NCBI GenBank assembly: GCA_943372995.1
Contig: CALSAQ010000005.1
Location: 177,455-241,454, forward strand
Origin: CAJBVG01 sp943372995
Lineage (GTDB): Bacteria > Bacteroidota > Bacteroidia > Sphingobacteriales > Sphingobacteriaceae
Direction of reading: 5' to 3'
Length of the DNA stretch: 64,000 nucleotides
The first letter of the stretch is position 1. Each line of letters opens with the position of its first letter. The notes beneath the pieces were generated by a model. It saw only the letters and a list, made by a program, of their open reading frames with translations, did not search any database and was not told the origin of the DNA. Both the position numbers and the translations under genes were made by a program. Of this stretch, positions 24,841 through 34,669 are shown piece by piece.

Positions 24841-27572
24841 TTAACAATTCTTCCTTTAACGAAGATAAACTTCTTCAACTCCTTGCCTTCTAATTGCTTT
24901 TGTACATCAGCATTTGCGAGTACTATGGCTTTGGCATCTGCATCGCTAATATCAATAGGCATAGTAATGTTGAAGCGTGTTTTTCCGTTGAATGAAATCG
25001 GATAAGCAAAATCGCTCTCTACTAAATATTCTTCATTATACTTCGGATATGAAGCATACGTAATCGATTCTTTTTCTCCCAATAATTTCCAACACTCTTC
25101 TGCAATATGCGGTGCATAAGGAGAGAGTACTATGGTTAAGTCGCGGAGAATTTCTCTTTTATTACATTTTAAATCGGTTAATTCATTTACACAAATCATA
25201 AAACTACTCACCGAAGTATTGAAAGAAAAACGATCTACATCTTCTTCAACCTTCTTTATGATTTTATGTAAAGCTTTATATTCTTCTTTTGTAGGTGTTT
25301 CATCACTTACTACAAAATCGAAATTTTCATTATGGAATAGTTTCCAGAACTTACGTAAGAATTTAAACACACCCTCTATACCATTGGTATTCCATGGTTT
25401 GCTTTGCTCCAATGGACCAAGAAACATTTCGTACATACGAAGAGTATCCGCACCGTAACGTTCAATAATATCATCAGGATTTACCACGTTGAATTTCGAC
25501 TTCGACATTTTCTCGACTTCGAAACCACATAGATATTTTCCTTCACTTAAAATAAATTCAGCATTAGAATACTCAGGGTTAGATAATTTAAATTTATCTA
25601 CATCCAAATAATCATTAGTTACAATATTAACATCTACATGTAATGCAGAAGTTTGATGTTGACTTTTTAAATCTGATGAAACAAAAGTATTCGTACCTGT
25701 AACTCTATATACAAAGTTAGATCTCCCCTGTATCATCCCTTGATTTATCAACTTCTTAAATGGTTCTTCGAAATTGATATATCCTTTATCTTTCAAAAAT
25801 TTATTCCAGAAACGCGAGTACAATAAATGCCCTGTAGCATGTTCCGAACCTCCAATGTATAAGTCTACCTGGTTCCAATAATCTAGTGATTCTTTGCTTG
25901 CAAATTCTTGCGTGTTTTTCGGATCCATGTATCTTAAGAAATACCACGAAGATCCTGCCCAACCTGGCATGGTGGTTAATTCGTATTCGTATTGATCTTC
26001 ATACTTCCAACCCTTTGCACGTGCCAATGGTGGCTCTCCTGTTTCGGTAGGTAAAAATTTATCTACTGATGGTAATTCCAATGGAAGTTTATCTTGATCT
26101 ACTAAATAAGGCATTCCATTTTTATAGTACACAGGAATAGGTTCTCCCCAATAACGCTGACGACCAAATACTGCATCTCTCAAACGATAATTCGTTTTTC
26201 CTTTTCCTAAATTTCTTTTCTCAATTTCTTCAATGATTTTCACCATCGCTTCTTTCACTTCTAATCCATTTAAGAAATCAGAATTGATGAGTTTACCTTC
26301 TTTAGCGTCGTATGCTTCTACACTAATATCCCCTCCTTCTACCACTTGTTTAATAGGTAATCCGAAATGTTTTGCAAATGCATAATCTCTGGTATCGTGA
26401 GCAGGAACAGCCATTACAGCGCCTGTACCATAACTAGCCAATACATAATCGCCAATCCATACCGGAATATCTTCGTTTGTAAAAGGATGTTTTACGTACC
26501 CACCAGTAAACTGACCTGTGATGGTTTTCACATCACTCATACGATCGCGTTCCGATTTTGACGATGCTGCTTTTTTATAATTCTCTACCGCCTCTTTATA
26601 TTCTGCAGTAGTTATCTTATCTACTAATTCGTGCTCGGGTGCTAAAACCAAAAATGAAACGCCGAATACTGTATCCGGACGAGTAGTGAAAACTTCAATA
26701 GCCTCAAAACTCAAACTACTTCCCTTACTTTTTCCTATCCAATTTCTCTGCATTTCTTTCACTGCATCTGGCCAATCGATGGTGTCCAATCCAGTAAGCA
26801 AACGCTCAGCATAAGCAGTGATTCGCATCGACCACTGACGCATTAATTTTTGTTCTACGGGATAACCTCCTCGTTCCGAAAAGCCATCTTTCACCTCATC
26901 GTTTGCCAATACAGTTCCTAATGCTGGGCACCAGTTTACCCACGAATCGGCTAAATAAGCTAAACGATAATTCAATAAAATATTTTGTTGCTTCTCTTCC
27001 GAAAATGATTTCCACTCCTCTGCAGTAAATAGTTCTTGTTCGTGCTTAGAGGCATTTACTTTAGCATTACCCTCTTGTTCAAATTTTGAAATTAATACAC
27101 TAATGTCTTCAGCCTTATCAGACTCATTATTATACCACGAATTGAATAGCTCGCAGAAAATCCATTGTGTCCATTTATAATAGGCAGGATCACTCGTCAT
27201 TACTTCCCTATCCCAATCGTATGAAAATCCAATACGATCTAATTGTTCTCTGTATCGAGCCACATTTTGTGCCGTAGTAACCGCAGGGTGCTGCCCTGTT
27301 TGTATAGCGTATTGCTCAGCAGGTAAGCCGAAAGAGTCGTACCCCATAGGATGCAATACATTATAACCCTTTAAACGTTTGTATCTACTAAAAATATCAG
27401 TGGCAATATAACCCAGCGGGTGCCCCACGTGTAATCCAGCCCCAGAAGGGTAAGGAAACATATCCAATACGTAATATTTAGGCTTTGTCGACTTATTTTC
27501 AGTCTTAAATACCTTTTTATCAGCCCAATAACGCTGCCAATCTTGCTCTATTTTTTTAAATTGATAATCCAT
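24828..27572 (-). CDS. leuS: Leucyl-tRNA synthetase
   Basis: Class I synthetase of 914 residues charging tRNA-Leu. The HIGH-type motif appears in YPSGAGLHVGHPLGY, the editing domain has TTRPDTVFGVSFLVLAPEH and YGTGAVMAVPAHDTRD, and the KMSKS loop is VEKMSKSKFNVVNPDD. A Bacteroidota-type insertion of about 50 residues lies just before KMSKS. The C-terminus (GRIVNIVC) and stop are encoded by the array described at 24731-24840, so the last residues are set by the repeat. Confidence 0.97.
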   Translation of the reverse strand: MDYQFKKIEQDWQRYWADKKVFKTENKSTKPKYYVLDMFPYPSGAGLHVGHPLGYIATDIFSRYKRLKGYNVLHPMGYDSFGLPAEQYAIQTGQHPAVTTAQNVARYREQLDRIGFSYDWDREVMTSDPAYYKWTQWIFCELFNSWYNNESDKAEDISVLISKFEQEGNAKVNASKHEQELFTAEEWKSFSEEKQQNILLNYRLAYLADSWVNWCPALGTVLANDEVKDGFSERGGYPVEQKLMRQWSMRITAYAERLLTGLDTIDWPDAVKEMQRNWIGKSKGSSLSFEAIEVFTTRPDTVFGVSFLVLAPEHELVDKITTAEYKEAVENYKKAASSKSERDRMSDVKTITGQFTGGYVKHPFTNEDIPVWIGDYVLASYGTGAVMAVPAHDTRDYAFAKHFGLPIKQVVEGGDISVEAYDAKEGKLINSDFLNGLEVKEAMVKIIEEIEKRNLGKGKTNYRLRDAVFGRQRYWGEPIPVYYKNGMPYLVDQDKLPLELPSVDKFLPTETGEPPLARAKGWKYEDQYEYELTTMPGWAGSSWYFLRYMDPKNTQEFASKESLDYWNQVDLYIGGSEHATGHLLYSRFWNKFLKDKGYINFEEPFKKLINQGMIQGRSNFVYRVTGTNTFVSSDLKSQHQTSALHVDVNIVTNDYLDVDKFKLSNPEYSNAEFILSEGKYLCGFEVEKMSKSKFNVVNPDDIIERYGADTLRMYEMFLGPLEQSKPWNTNGIEGVFKFLRKFWKLFHNENFDFVVSDETPTKEEYKALHKIIKKVEEDVDRFSFNTSVSSFMICVNELTDLKCNKREILRDLTIVLSPYAPHIAEECWKLLGEKESITYASYPKYNEEYLVESDFAYPISFNGKTRFNITMPIDISDADAKAIVLANADVQKQLEGKELKKFIFVKGRIVNIVC

Positions 27573-27581
27573 ACGCTTTAA

Positions 27582-27614
27582 TTGCCTGCGAATTTATTAA
27601 ATTTTTTATCTTCG
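27582..27614 (+). promoter_or_regulatory. Candidate promoter for the ftsX operon
   Basis: TTG at 27582-27584, 22 bp, then TATCTTCG at 27607-27614, one base off TAnnTTTG; the ftsX ATG follows 17 bp later. Confidence 0.5.
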
Positions 27615-27631
27615 CACGTTAGCGATTTGAT

Positions 27632-28513
27632 ATGAGTAAGAATTCTGAACAAGCTTCTAAAAAGGGTATAAAAACATTCTACATCTCTACCATCTTTAGT
27701 ATTTCCTTGGTTTTACTAATGGTTGGGCTTTTGGGATTGATCGTTTTACATGCCAAAAACCTATCTAATTTCGTAAAAGAAAATATAGTTCTAAACGTCA
27801 TACTTGATGAACAAGCTAAGGATGCCGATATTTTTAAGCTCCAAAAAGAAATTGAAAAGAATCCTGCCATTAAAGATACTGAATACATCAGTAAAGAATT
27901 AGCCGCAAGGAACCTTTCTAAAGACCTTGGCGAAGATTTTATCAAATTCTTAGGTTACAACCCCCTAACCGCTTCAATTGATGTGTATTTAAGAGCGGAA
28001 TATGCTACTAACGACGAAATTCAAAAGTTTACTCGCCGTTTAAAAAGCAAAGATTTTGTTAAAGAAGTAGTTTATCAAGAATCTTTAGTCGACCTAGTTA
28101 ATCAGAATTTAAAATCAATAAGCCTTATTATAGTGGCCTTTGGAGGAGCATTATTACTGATAGCCATAGCCTTAATCAACAATACTATTCGTTTGGCTAT
28201 GTACTCTCAGCGTTTTATCATCAGAAGTATGCAACTTGTTGGAGCTACTCGTGGTTTTATTCGTAAACCTTTCATTATCACAGGGATTTTACACGGACTA
28301 TTAGGAGCATTAATTGCCATTGCCATTCTTATAGGAGCCTTATTCTTAGCAAGAAACGAAGTTCCTGATTTAATAATACTTGAAGATTACACAGAGTTCG
28401 CTATCTTGTTCTTTGGAATATTATCTATGGGCGTATTAATTTCTTTCTTTAGTACGTTCTTTGCAGTAAATAAATACTTAAATCAACATATCGACGATTT
28501 ATACAAAAAATAA
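27632..28513 (+). CDS. ftsX: Cell-division ABC transporter permease FtsX
   Basis: Membrane component of the FtsEX complex that activates septal wall hydrolases, 293 residues. There is one N-terminal membrane segment (FSISLVLLMVGLLGLIVLHA), an extracellular domain of about 110 residues (LDEQAKDADIFKLQKEIEKN...), and three more membrane segments containing NNTIRLAMYSQRFIIRSMQLVGATRGFIRKPF. FtsE is not adjacent, as is often the case in Bacteroidota. It begins a tight operon with DUF3098, uppP, truB and ribF. Confidence 0.93.
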   Translation: MSKNSEQASKKGIKTFYISTIFSISLVLLMVGLLGLIVLHAKNLSNFVKENIVLNVILDEQAKDADIFKLQKEIEKNPAIKDTEYISKELAARNLSKDLGEDFIKFLGYNPLTASIDVYLRAEYATNDEIQKFTRRLKSKDFVKEVVYQESLVDLVNQNLKSISLIIVAFGGALLLIAIALINNTIRLAMYSQRFIIRSMQLVGATRGFIRKPFIITGILHGLLGALIAIAILIGALFLARNEVPDLIILEDYTEFAILFFGILSMGVLISFFSTFFAVNKYLNQHIDDLYKK

Positions 28514-28514
28514 A

Positions 28515-28754
28515 ATGAGCAAAAAAGAAACAAAAAAAGTTGAAAACGTAAGTCCTAAAAATGTTGATTTCGTTTTCTCAAAAGATAATTACAAATGGTT
28601 ATTCATTGGAATAGCAATTATTATTTTAGGATTTATTTTGATGTCGGGTTCTGAAGATATTTTAGATTTCCGCAAAATCACCTTAGCTCCAATTGTGGTA
28701 TTAGCTGGTTTTGCAACAGTAACCTATGCGATATTAAAAAAACCTAGAGACTAA
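28515..28754 (+). CDS. DUF3098 small membrane protein
   Basis: A 79-residue protein with two predicted membrane helices (WLFIGIAIIILGFILMSG and ITLAPIVVLAGFATVTYAIL) after a short charged N-terminus. It is the conserved Bacteroidota protein found between ftsX and uppP. Function unknown. It is spaced 1 bp from ftsX and 2 bp from uppP. Confidence 0.85.
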   Translation: MSKKETKKVENVSPKNVDFVFSKDNYKWLFIGIAIIILGFILMSGSEDILDFRKITLAPIVVLAGFATVTYAILKKPRD

Positions 28755-28756
28755 CA

Positions 28757-29551
28757 ATGACCATTTTTCAGGCAATCATTATTGCAATTGTAGAAGGGTT
28801 AACTGAATTCTTACCAGTGTCTTCTACTGGCCATATGATTATTACCACTTCCATTATGGGCATTAGCTCTGATGGATTTACCAAACTCTTTACTATCGCA
28901 ATTCAATTTGGCACCATCTTATCGGTGCTGTTTTTATATTGGAAGAAATTCTTCCAAAGCATCAATTTCTATTTAAAACTTTTCGTTGGTTTTATACCTG
29001 CAGCTATTTTTGGTTTTCTATTATCGGATTGGATCGATTCATTACTAGAAAATGTAATAATGGTTGCTGTAATGCTAGTGCTAGGTGGTATCGTATTTAT
29101 TTTGATCGATAAGTGGTTAAGCAAATCCGAGCATAAAGAAGAGGAAGCTCTCTCTTTCCCAAAAGTATTTAAAATAGGACTATTCCAATGCATTGCGATG
29201 ATTCCTGGTGTATCTCGTTCGGCTGCAACCATTATTGGTGGGGTAACTCAAGGGCTTAGCAAAAAACAAGCTGCTGAGTTTTCTTTCTTCCTTGCTGTTC
29301 CTACTATGTTTGCTGCAACTTGCAAAAAAATGCTCGACTATTACCAAGAAGGAATTTCGTTGAGTAACAACGAATGGACTTTACTAGCCATAGGAAACCT
29401 TGTAGGATTTATAGTTGCTATTATTGCTATTAAATCGTTTATCTCATTCATTACTAAAAATGGATTTAAAATATTCGGATACTACCGCATTTTCGTCGGA
29501 GCCGCTATCCTTATTCTATATTTCCTAGGTATTGAATTGTCAATTGTCTAA
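28757..29551 (+). CDS. uppP: Undecaprenyl-diphosphatase
   Basis: BacA/UppP membrane phosphatase recycling undecaprenyl pyrophosphate for wall synthesis, 264 residues, many membrane helices. The two signature motifs are IVEGLTEFLPVSSTGHMII and IPGVSRSAATIIGG. It is part of the ftsX-truB operon. Confidence 0.96.
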   Translation: MTIFQAIIIAIVEGLTEFLPVSSTGHMIITTSIMGISSDGFTKLFTIAIQFGTILSVLFLYWKKFFQSINFYLKLFVGFIPAAIFGFLLSDWIDSLLENVIMVAVMLVLGGIVFILIDKWLSKSEHKEEEALSFPKVFKIGLFQCIAMIPGVSRSAATIIGGVTQGLSKKQAAEFSFFLAVPTMFAATCKKMLDYYQEGISLSNNEWTLLAIGNLVGFIVAIIAIKSFISFITKNGFKIFGYYRIFVGAAILILYFLGIELSIV

Positions 29552-29554
29552 ATC

Positions 29555-30268
29555 ATGTCGACTTTCGATTTCGAAAATGGAGAACTCTTATTGGTGGATA
29601 AACCATTAACTTGGACTTCATTTGATGTGGTTGGAAAAATTAGAAATTCCATCAGAATAAAAAAAATAAAAGTCGGACACGCAGGCACACTAGACCCATT
29701 AGCTACTGGACTGTTAATAGTATGTACTGGTAAACTCACTAAAAAGGTTGATGAATATTTGGCCGAAGAAAAAGAATACACAGGCACTATTACTCTTGGC
29801 ACTACTACACCCTCTTATGATTTAGAAACTGAAATAAACCAACATTTCCCTACTGAACACCTCAATAATGAAATGATGTATAGTGCTGCGGAAAGCTTCT
29901 TAGGAGAAATAGAACAAGTTTCCCCAGCGTATTCGGCATTAAAAATAGATGGAGAAAGGGCATATCATAAAGCTCGTAGAGGAGAAGAAGTAAAAATAAA
30001 ATCGAGAAAAGTAACCATATCTGCATTTGAAATTACAGATATCACCATGCCAATAGTAACTTTTCGTATCGTATGCAGTAAAGGAACCTATATTCGTTCT
30101 ATAGCACACGATTTTGGTAAAAAATTAAAAACAGGAGCCCACCTTTCTTCGTTAAGAAGAACAAGAAGTGGTAACTTTAAGATAGAAGAAGCCTGGAATC
30201 TGGAACGTTTAATAGAAAAAATTAAAACAGAACGCTTCGAAAAAGAAAAAGAAAGTAAGTCGGAATAG
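29555..30268 (+). CDS. truB: tRNA pseudouridine-55 synthase
   Basis: Converts U55 in the T-loop of tRNAs to pseudouridine; 237 residues. The catalytic aspartate lies in VGHAGTLDPLATGLLIV. Also typical are QVSPAYSALKIDGERAYHKAR and CSKGTYIRSIAHDFG. It lacks a PUA domain, as usual for short bacterial forms. It lies 3 bp after uppP. Confidence 0.96.
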   Translation: MSTFDFENGELLLVDKPLTWTSFDVVGKIRNSIRIKKIKVGHAGTLDPLATGLLIVCTGKLTKKVDEYLAEEKEYTGTITLGTTTPSYDLETEINQHFPTEHLNNEMMYSAAESFLGEIEQVSPAYSALKIDGERAYHKARRGEEVKIKSRKVTISAFEITDITMPIVTFRIVCSKGTYIRSIAHDFGKKLKTGAHLSSLRRTRSGNFKIEEAWNLERLIEKIKTERFEKEKESKSE

Positions 30269-30279
30269 CTTATACTACA

Positions 30280-31212
30280 TTGAAAGTTTATAGAAGTTTA
30301 GAAGAGTTTAATAATAAAGGCAATGCTGTTGTAACCACAGGCACCTTCGATGGTGTTCATTTCGGTCATCAGAAAATTATTGCTCGCTTAAAAGAAATTG
30401 CTCTTCAATACCATGGGGAATCAGTAATTATTACCTTTTTCCCTCACCCTCGTTTGGTACTCTTTCCAGAAGATAATGACCTAAAGCTTATTAATACTCT
30501 TGAAGAGAAAATAGAGTTATTAGAAAACGCAGGCATCGATCATTTAATCATTATTCCATTTACAAAAGAATTTTCTCGTTTAAGTTCTCTGGATTTTATT
30601 CAACAAGTAATTGTAGAAAAAATAGGCACGAAGAAATTAGTCATTGGTTACGATCATCATTTTGGAAAAAATAGAGAGGGTAGCTTCGAACACTTAAAGC
30701 ATTATGCTCCCGAGTATGGATTTGAAGTAGAAGAAATTCCCGAGCAAGATATAAATGATGTAGCCGTAAGTTCCACTAAAATTAGAAATGCAATTTTAAA
30801 AGGTGATTTCATTACCGCAAACAAATACCTAGGTTATCCATTTAGTTTGCAAGGTCTGGTAAAAAAAGGAGATCAGATTGGAAGAACTATTGGATATCCA
30901 ACCGCTAATATTCAAGTTCCCGAATCTTATAAATTAATTCCAGGAGATGGGATTTATGCCGTAAAGGTGAATGTAAATAACACCCAACATACCGGAATGC
31001 TCTATATTGGTAAAAGACCTGTTGTTAATGGATCAGAACGTGTAATAGAAGTTAATATATTCGACTTCAATGAGGATATTTACAATCAACAAATAAAAGT
31101 TGAATTCCATCAGTATATCCGAGGAGATAAAAAGTTGAATGGATTAGATGAATTAAAAGCAGCACTCGCTGCCGATGAAGTAGCTTGTAGGGCTTTTTTT
31201 CGTAACTCGTAG
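30280..31212 (+). CDS. ribF: Bifunctional riboflavin kinase / FAD synthetase
   Basis: Makes FMN and FAD from riboflavin; 310 residues. The N-terminal adenylyltransferase has TGTFDGVHFGHQKI, GYDHHFGKNREG and SSTKIRNAI. The C-terminal flavokinase has RTIGYPTANI and VNGSERVIEVNIFDF. It starts with TTG at 30280 (KVYRSLEEF), 11 bp after truB. The last codons (RNS and stop) fall inside a CGTAACT heptamer array. Confidence 0.95.
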   Translation: MKVYRSLEEFNNKGNAVVTTGTFDGVHFGHQKIIARLKEIALQYHGESVIITFFPHPRLVLFPEDNDLKLINTLEEKIELLENAGIDHLIIIPFTKEFSRLSSLDFIQQVIVEKIGTKKLVIGYDHHFGKNREGSFEHLKHYAPEYGFEVEEIPEQDINDVAVSSTKIRNAILKGDFITANKYLGYPFSLQGLVKKGDQIGRTIGYPTANIQVPESYKLIPGDGIYAVKVNVNNTQHTGMLYIGKRPVVNGSERVIEVNIFDFNEDIYNQQIKVEFHQYIRGDKKLNGLDELKAALAADEVACRAFFRNS

Positions 31213-31238
31213 TTCGTAACTCGTAGCTCGTAATTCGG
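31201..31238. repeat. Heptamer array (CGTAACT) overlapping the ribF stop
   Basis: Five 7-bp units (CGTAACT, CGTAGTT, CGTAACT, CGTAGCT, CGTAATT) run from within ribF into the intergenic space. The TAG stop at 31210-31212 is part of the array. A related array lies 550 bp downstream at 31784-31839. Confidence 0.88.
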
Positions 31239-31239
31239 C

Positions 31240-31331
31240 TGTGACGGACGTCTACGTTCGTCACATTTTAATTGCTGGACGTAGACGTCCAGCGCAGCAA
31301 AGTATAAATCGATGGACGTGGACGTCCATCG
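31240..31331. repeat. Cluster of three GACGT palindromes
   Basis: Three hairpins in a row. First, TGTGACGGACGT/ACGTTCGTCACA (31240-31265, one G-T pair). Second, GCTGGAC/GTCCAGC around GTAGAC (31272-31300), the sister of the mrdA-rodA palindrome. Third, CGATGGAC/GTCCATCG around GTGGAC (31310-31331). Flanks change on both sides together, which keeps the stem, as expected of a selected structure. They lie between the convergent ribF and thioesterase genes. Confidence 0.82.
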
Positions 31332-31340
31332 CAACCATTT

Positions 31341-31775
31341 TTATTGACTCAATTCGAAATTCTCTGTCTTCGGGAAATCTGTAAAAGCAGTAGTTAATAT
31401 TTGCGGAATATCTCTTGCTAATTTTCTTTCGACAACATCTAACCATGCTCCATCAACTGTTAAGGTTGCCATCAATTTATCTTGATCGTTCACAAAACGA
31501 TGCTCGAACGACCATTTACTAGCATCTGCTTTCATTTTAGAAAGATATACCTCTAAGGTAATGTGATCTCCTAATTTTATTTCTCTTCTAAATACGGCTT
31601 CCTCTCTAAAAATTACTGGACCAATTCGTAACTCTTGAAATTTTGCCATGGTTAAACCCAAAGCACCTAATATTTCTATTCGTTGTTGCGCACAGAAGTC
31701 ATAAAACACACTGTGTCTTAAATGAAAATTGGGATCTAAATCAGCCCAACGTATTGATATTTGTTTTTTGTTCAT
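31341..31775 (-). CDS. Acyl-CoA thioesterase, 4HBT hotdog family
   Basis: A 144-residue hotdog protein. The opening ISIRWADLDPNFHLRHSVFYDFCAQQRIEIL matches the 4-hydroxybenzoyl-CoA thioesterase pattern with the active-site Asp, followed by GDHITLEVYLSKM and KLMATLTVDGAWLDV. Substrate unknown. It is a single gene between repeat clusters, in the same direction as uvrA. Confidence 0.85.
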   Translation of the reverse strand: MNKKQISIRWADLDPNFHLRHSVFYDFCAQQRIEILGALGLTMAKFQELRIGPVIFREEAVFRREIKLGDHITLEVYLSKMKADASKWSFEHRFVNDQDKLMATLTVDGAWLDVVERKLARDIPQILTTAFTDFPKTENFELSQ

Positions 31776-31783
31776 CTCATTAA

Positions 31784-31839
31784 TTGTAATTCGTAGCTCG
31801 TAACTCGTAACTGGTGTATTCGAAATACGAGTTACGAAA
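31784..31839. repeat. Heptamer array hairpin (TCGTAAC) at the end of uvrA
   Basis: Units TTGTAAT, TCGTAGC, TCGTAAC, TCGTAAC (31784-31811) face TACGAGT, TACGAAA (31826-31839). The arms TCGTAACTCGTA (31798-31809) and TACGAGTTACGA (31826-31837) pair perfectly over 12 bp with a 16-nt loop. The uvrA stop codon (31832-31834, minus) is inside the right arm. Confidence 0.88.
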
Positions 31840-34660
31840 TTTTGCTTTTCAAATAAGTTGCGGTATACGACTTTTTATTTTTCGCTAAGTCTTCTGGAGT
31901 TCCTGCAAACACTAAGTTTCCGCCCTTCTCCCCGCCTTCAGGACCAATATCAATTACCCAATCGGCGCATTTTATTACGTCCATATTATGTTCGATAACA
32001 ATAATCGAATTTCCTTGTGCAATAAGTGCTTCAAAAGATTTTAGCAATTTTTTTATGTCGTGAAAATGCAAACCGGTTGTAGGTTCGTCAAACACAAATA
32101 ATGTGTGTTGAGTTGCATTTCCTTTTACTAAAAACGAAGCTAGTTTAATACGTTGTGCTTCCCCTCCTGATAAGGTATTTGATGATTGTCCGAGATGCAC
32201 ATAGCCCAAGCCCACATCTGCCAATGGTTGTATTTTCGATACAATTTTTTTCTCGTCGGCAAAGAATACTAAGGCTTCATCGATAGTTAAATCGAGAATA
32301 TCTGAAATGTTTTTTCCTTTATACTGAACATCTAAAACCTCTTGTTTAAATCTTTTTCCATTACAACTTTCACATGGCAAGAAAATATCCGCCATAAATT
32401 GCATCTCTACTTTTACCTCTCCTTCACCCTGACAAACTTCACATCGTCCGCCATCTACGTTAAAAGAAAAATGAGAAGGCTTTAAGCCTTGTGCTTTGGC
32501 TGCAGATTGCACAGAAAATAAATTCCTGATTTCATCATATGCTTTCACATAGGTTACAGGATTTGATCTCGACGATTTTCCAATCGGATTCTGATCCACC
32601 ATTTCCACCTGATGTATGCTTTTAATATCTCCCTCTATACCGTCGGATGCTCCTGTTTGATCTCCCGTGTATGTTCCAAGTGTTTTCTGTAAGGCTGGAA
32701 TTAAAATTCTTTTTACTAAGGATGTTTTTCCGGAACCACTCACTCCTGTTACTGCAGTAAGTGTATGAAGTGGAAACTGAACATCAATATTTTTTAAATT
32801 ATTTTCTCTTGCACCTTTCACCGTAATCGAATCGCTCCACTTTCTTCGCTGCTTTGGCATTTCAATCTCTGCTTCCCCACTCAAGTATTTAGCGGTCCAA
32901 GTATTTTTAGCTTTTTTAATTTCTGCGTATGTTCCTTCAAACATCACCTGTCCACCATTTGCTCCTGCATCTGGGCCAATATCTATAATATAATCGGCGG
33001 CTTCCATCACTTCTTCATCGTGCTCTACCACTATTACTGTATTACCCGCATCTCGCAATGATTTTAATACTGATATCAAACGTTGTGTATCTCTTGAATG
33101 CAAACCAATAGAAGGCTCATCTAAGATGTATAACGACCCAACTAAACTACTTCCTAATGATGTAGATAAATTGATTCGTTGCGACTCTCCACCAGATAGA
33201 GTATTCGACAAACGATTTAAAGTTAAATAGCCTAACCCAACATCACATAAATATTTTAGACGGTTGGTTATTTCGGTTAATATTCTTTTCGCTACTTGCT
33301 CATCATGTTTATCAAGTTTTAGGTTTGAGAAAAACTCCATCACTTTCTCTACAGGCATCAACACCACATCGGTAATCGAATGATTGTTAATCTTTACATA
33401 TGAAGCATCTTTTCTCAATCTGCTTCCCTTACAATCGGGGCAATTTGTTCTACCTCTATATCTTGACAGGATAACACGATATTGAATTTTATAGGTTTGC
33501 TCTTCTAAGTATTTAAAGAATGCGTTTAATCCTTCGAAATATTTATTACCTGTCCAGATTAACTCCTTTTCTTTTTTTGATAATTGATGATAAGGACGGT
33601 GAATAGGGAAATCGAATTTAGTAGCGTGTTTAATCAATCGCTCTACCCACTCTTTCATTTTTTCTCCACGCCAAGGAGCAATAGCACCATCGTACACCGA
33701 TTTACTTTTATCGGGTATTACTAAGTCCTCATCAATACCTATAACTTTACCATAACCCTCACATGTTTTACAAGCGCCAAAAGGATTGTTGAAACTAAAA
33801 AAATGTACCGAAGGTTCTTCGAAAGTAATTCCATCAGCCTCAAAACGGTCGCAATATAAATTCGATTTTACTTTTTCTGTATTGGGAGCTTTATCTTCAA
33901 TAATACAATCGCCATGACCCTCGAAGAAGGCTGTTTGTATGGAATCTGCTAAACGTGCTTGTAAGTCTTCATCTTCATTATTAATTACAATTCTATCAAT
34001 TAGTATTAATAATTCGCGATTGTTTTTAAGTGGAGTGTTTTTGAGTTTTGTATCCTCAACCATCTCCTCAATTTTTTTTAATTCGTCTAAATGTTTTACC
34101 CTCTTAAATCCTTTTTGTAAAAGTATAGACAGCTCCTCTTTTATATTTCTATTCTTTTGAGGTTGCAACGGAGCATATACAGAAACAATTGTTTCATTTA
34201 CCGATTGAAGCAATTTAGTAGTCACGCTATCTACCGTATCACGCTTTACTTCTTTTCCCGACTCAGGTGAATAGGTCTTACCTATACGAGCATACAACAA
34301 CTTTAAATAATCGTAAATCTCTGTAGAGGTTCCTACTGTTGATCTTGGGTTAGACGCAGTAACTTTTTGCTCAATAGCTATCGCTGGTGCAATACCTTTA
34401 ATGTATTCTACTTCTGGCTTATTCATTCGACCTAAGAACTGACGAGCATAAGAAGATAAACTCTCTACATACCTACGCTGTCCTTCGGCATATAGGGTAT
34501 CAAAGGCTAAAGACGACTTTCCTGAGCCAGATAAGCCCGTAATCACCACAAACTTGTTCTTGGGAATGGCAACATCAATATTTTTTAGGTTATGTACCCT
34601 CGCCCCCTTTATTAGTATATATTCCTTAGCGTCTAAATCCGCTACATTTTTAAGCTTCAT
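31832..34660 (-). CDS. uvrA: Excinuclease ABC subunit A
   Basis: Damage-recognition ATPase of nucleotide excision repair, 942 residues. It has two ABC cassettes with Walker A GLSGSGKSSLAFDT and GVSGSGKTSLVKR, signature LSGGESQRI and LSGGEAQRIKLA, and zinc modules CKTCEGYG, CPDCKGSR and CEVCQGEGEV...CESCNGKR. The full length is normal. It is monocistronic here. Confidence 0.98.
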   Translation of the reverse strand: MKLKNVADLDAKEYILIKGARVHNLKNIDVAIPKNKFVVITGLSGSGKSSLAFDTLYAEGQRRYVESLSSYARQFLGRMNKPEVEYIKGIAPAIAIEQKVTASNPRSTVGTSTEIYDYLKLLYARIGKTYSPESGKEVKRDTVDSVTTKLLQSVNETIVSVYAPLQPQKNRNIKEELSILLQKGFKRVKHLDELKKIEEMVEDTKLKNTPLKNNRELLILIDRIVINNEDEDLQARLADSIQTAFFEGHGDCIIEDKAPNTEKVKSNLYCDRFEADGITFEEPSVHFFSFNNPFGACKTCEGYGKVIGIDEDLVIPDKSKSVYDGAIAPWRGEKMKEWVERLIKHATKFDFPIHRPYHQLSKKEKELIWTGNKYFEGLNAFFKYLEEQTYKIQYRVILSRYRGRTNCPDCKGSRLRKDASYVKINNHSITDVVLMPVEKVMEFFSNLKLDKHDEQVAKRILTEITNRLKYLCDVGLGYLTLNRLSNTLSGGESQRINLSTSLGSSLVGSLYILDEPSIGLHSRDTQRLISVLKSLRDAGNTVIVVEHDEEVMEAADYIIDIGPDAGANGGQVMFEGTYAEIKKAKNTWTAKYLSGEAEIEMPKQRRKWSDSITVKGARENNLKNIDVQFPLHTLTAVTGVSGSGKTSLVKRILIPALQKTLGTYTGDQTGASDGIEGDIKSIHQVEMVDQNPIGKSSRSNPVTYVKAYDEIRNLFSVQSAAKAQGLKPSHFSFNVDGGRCEVCQGEGEVKVEMQFMADIFLPCESCNGKRFKQEVLDVQYKGKNISDILDLTIDEALVFFADEKKIVSKIQPLADVGLGYVHLGQSSNTLSGGEAQRIKLASFLVKGNATQHTLFVFDEPTTGLHFHDIKKLLKSFEALIAQGNSIIVIEHNMDVIKCADWVIDIGPEGGEKGGNLVFAGTPEDLAKNKKSYTATYLKSKIS

Positions 34661-34669
34661 GAAATTTCA

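Noticed and set aside
25132..25458. A 108-codon plus-strand frame inside leuS
   Set aside because: It is antisense to conserved LeuRS sequence, with no signal of its own.
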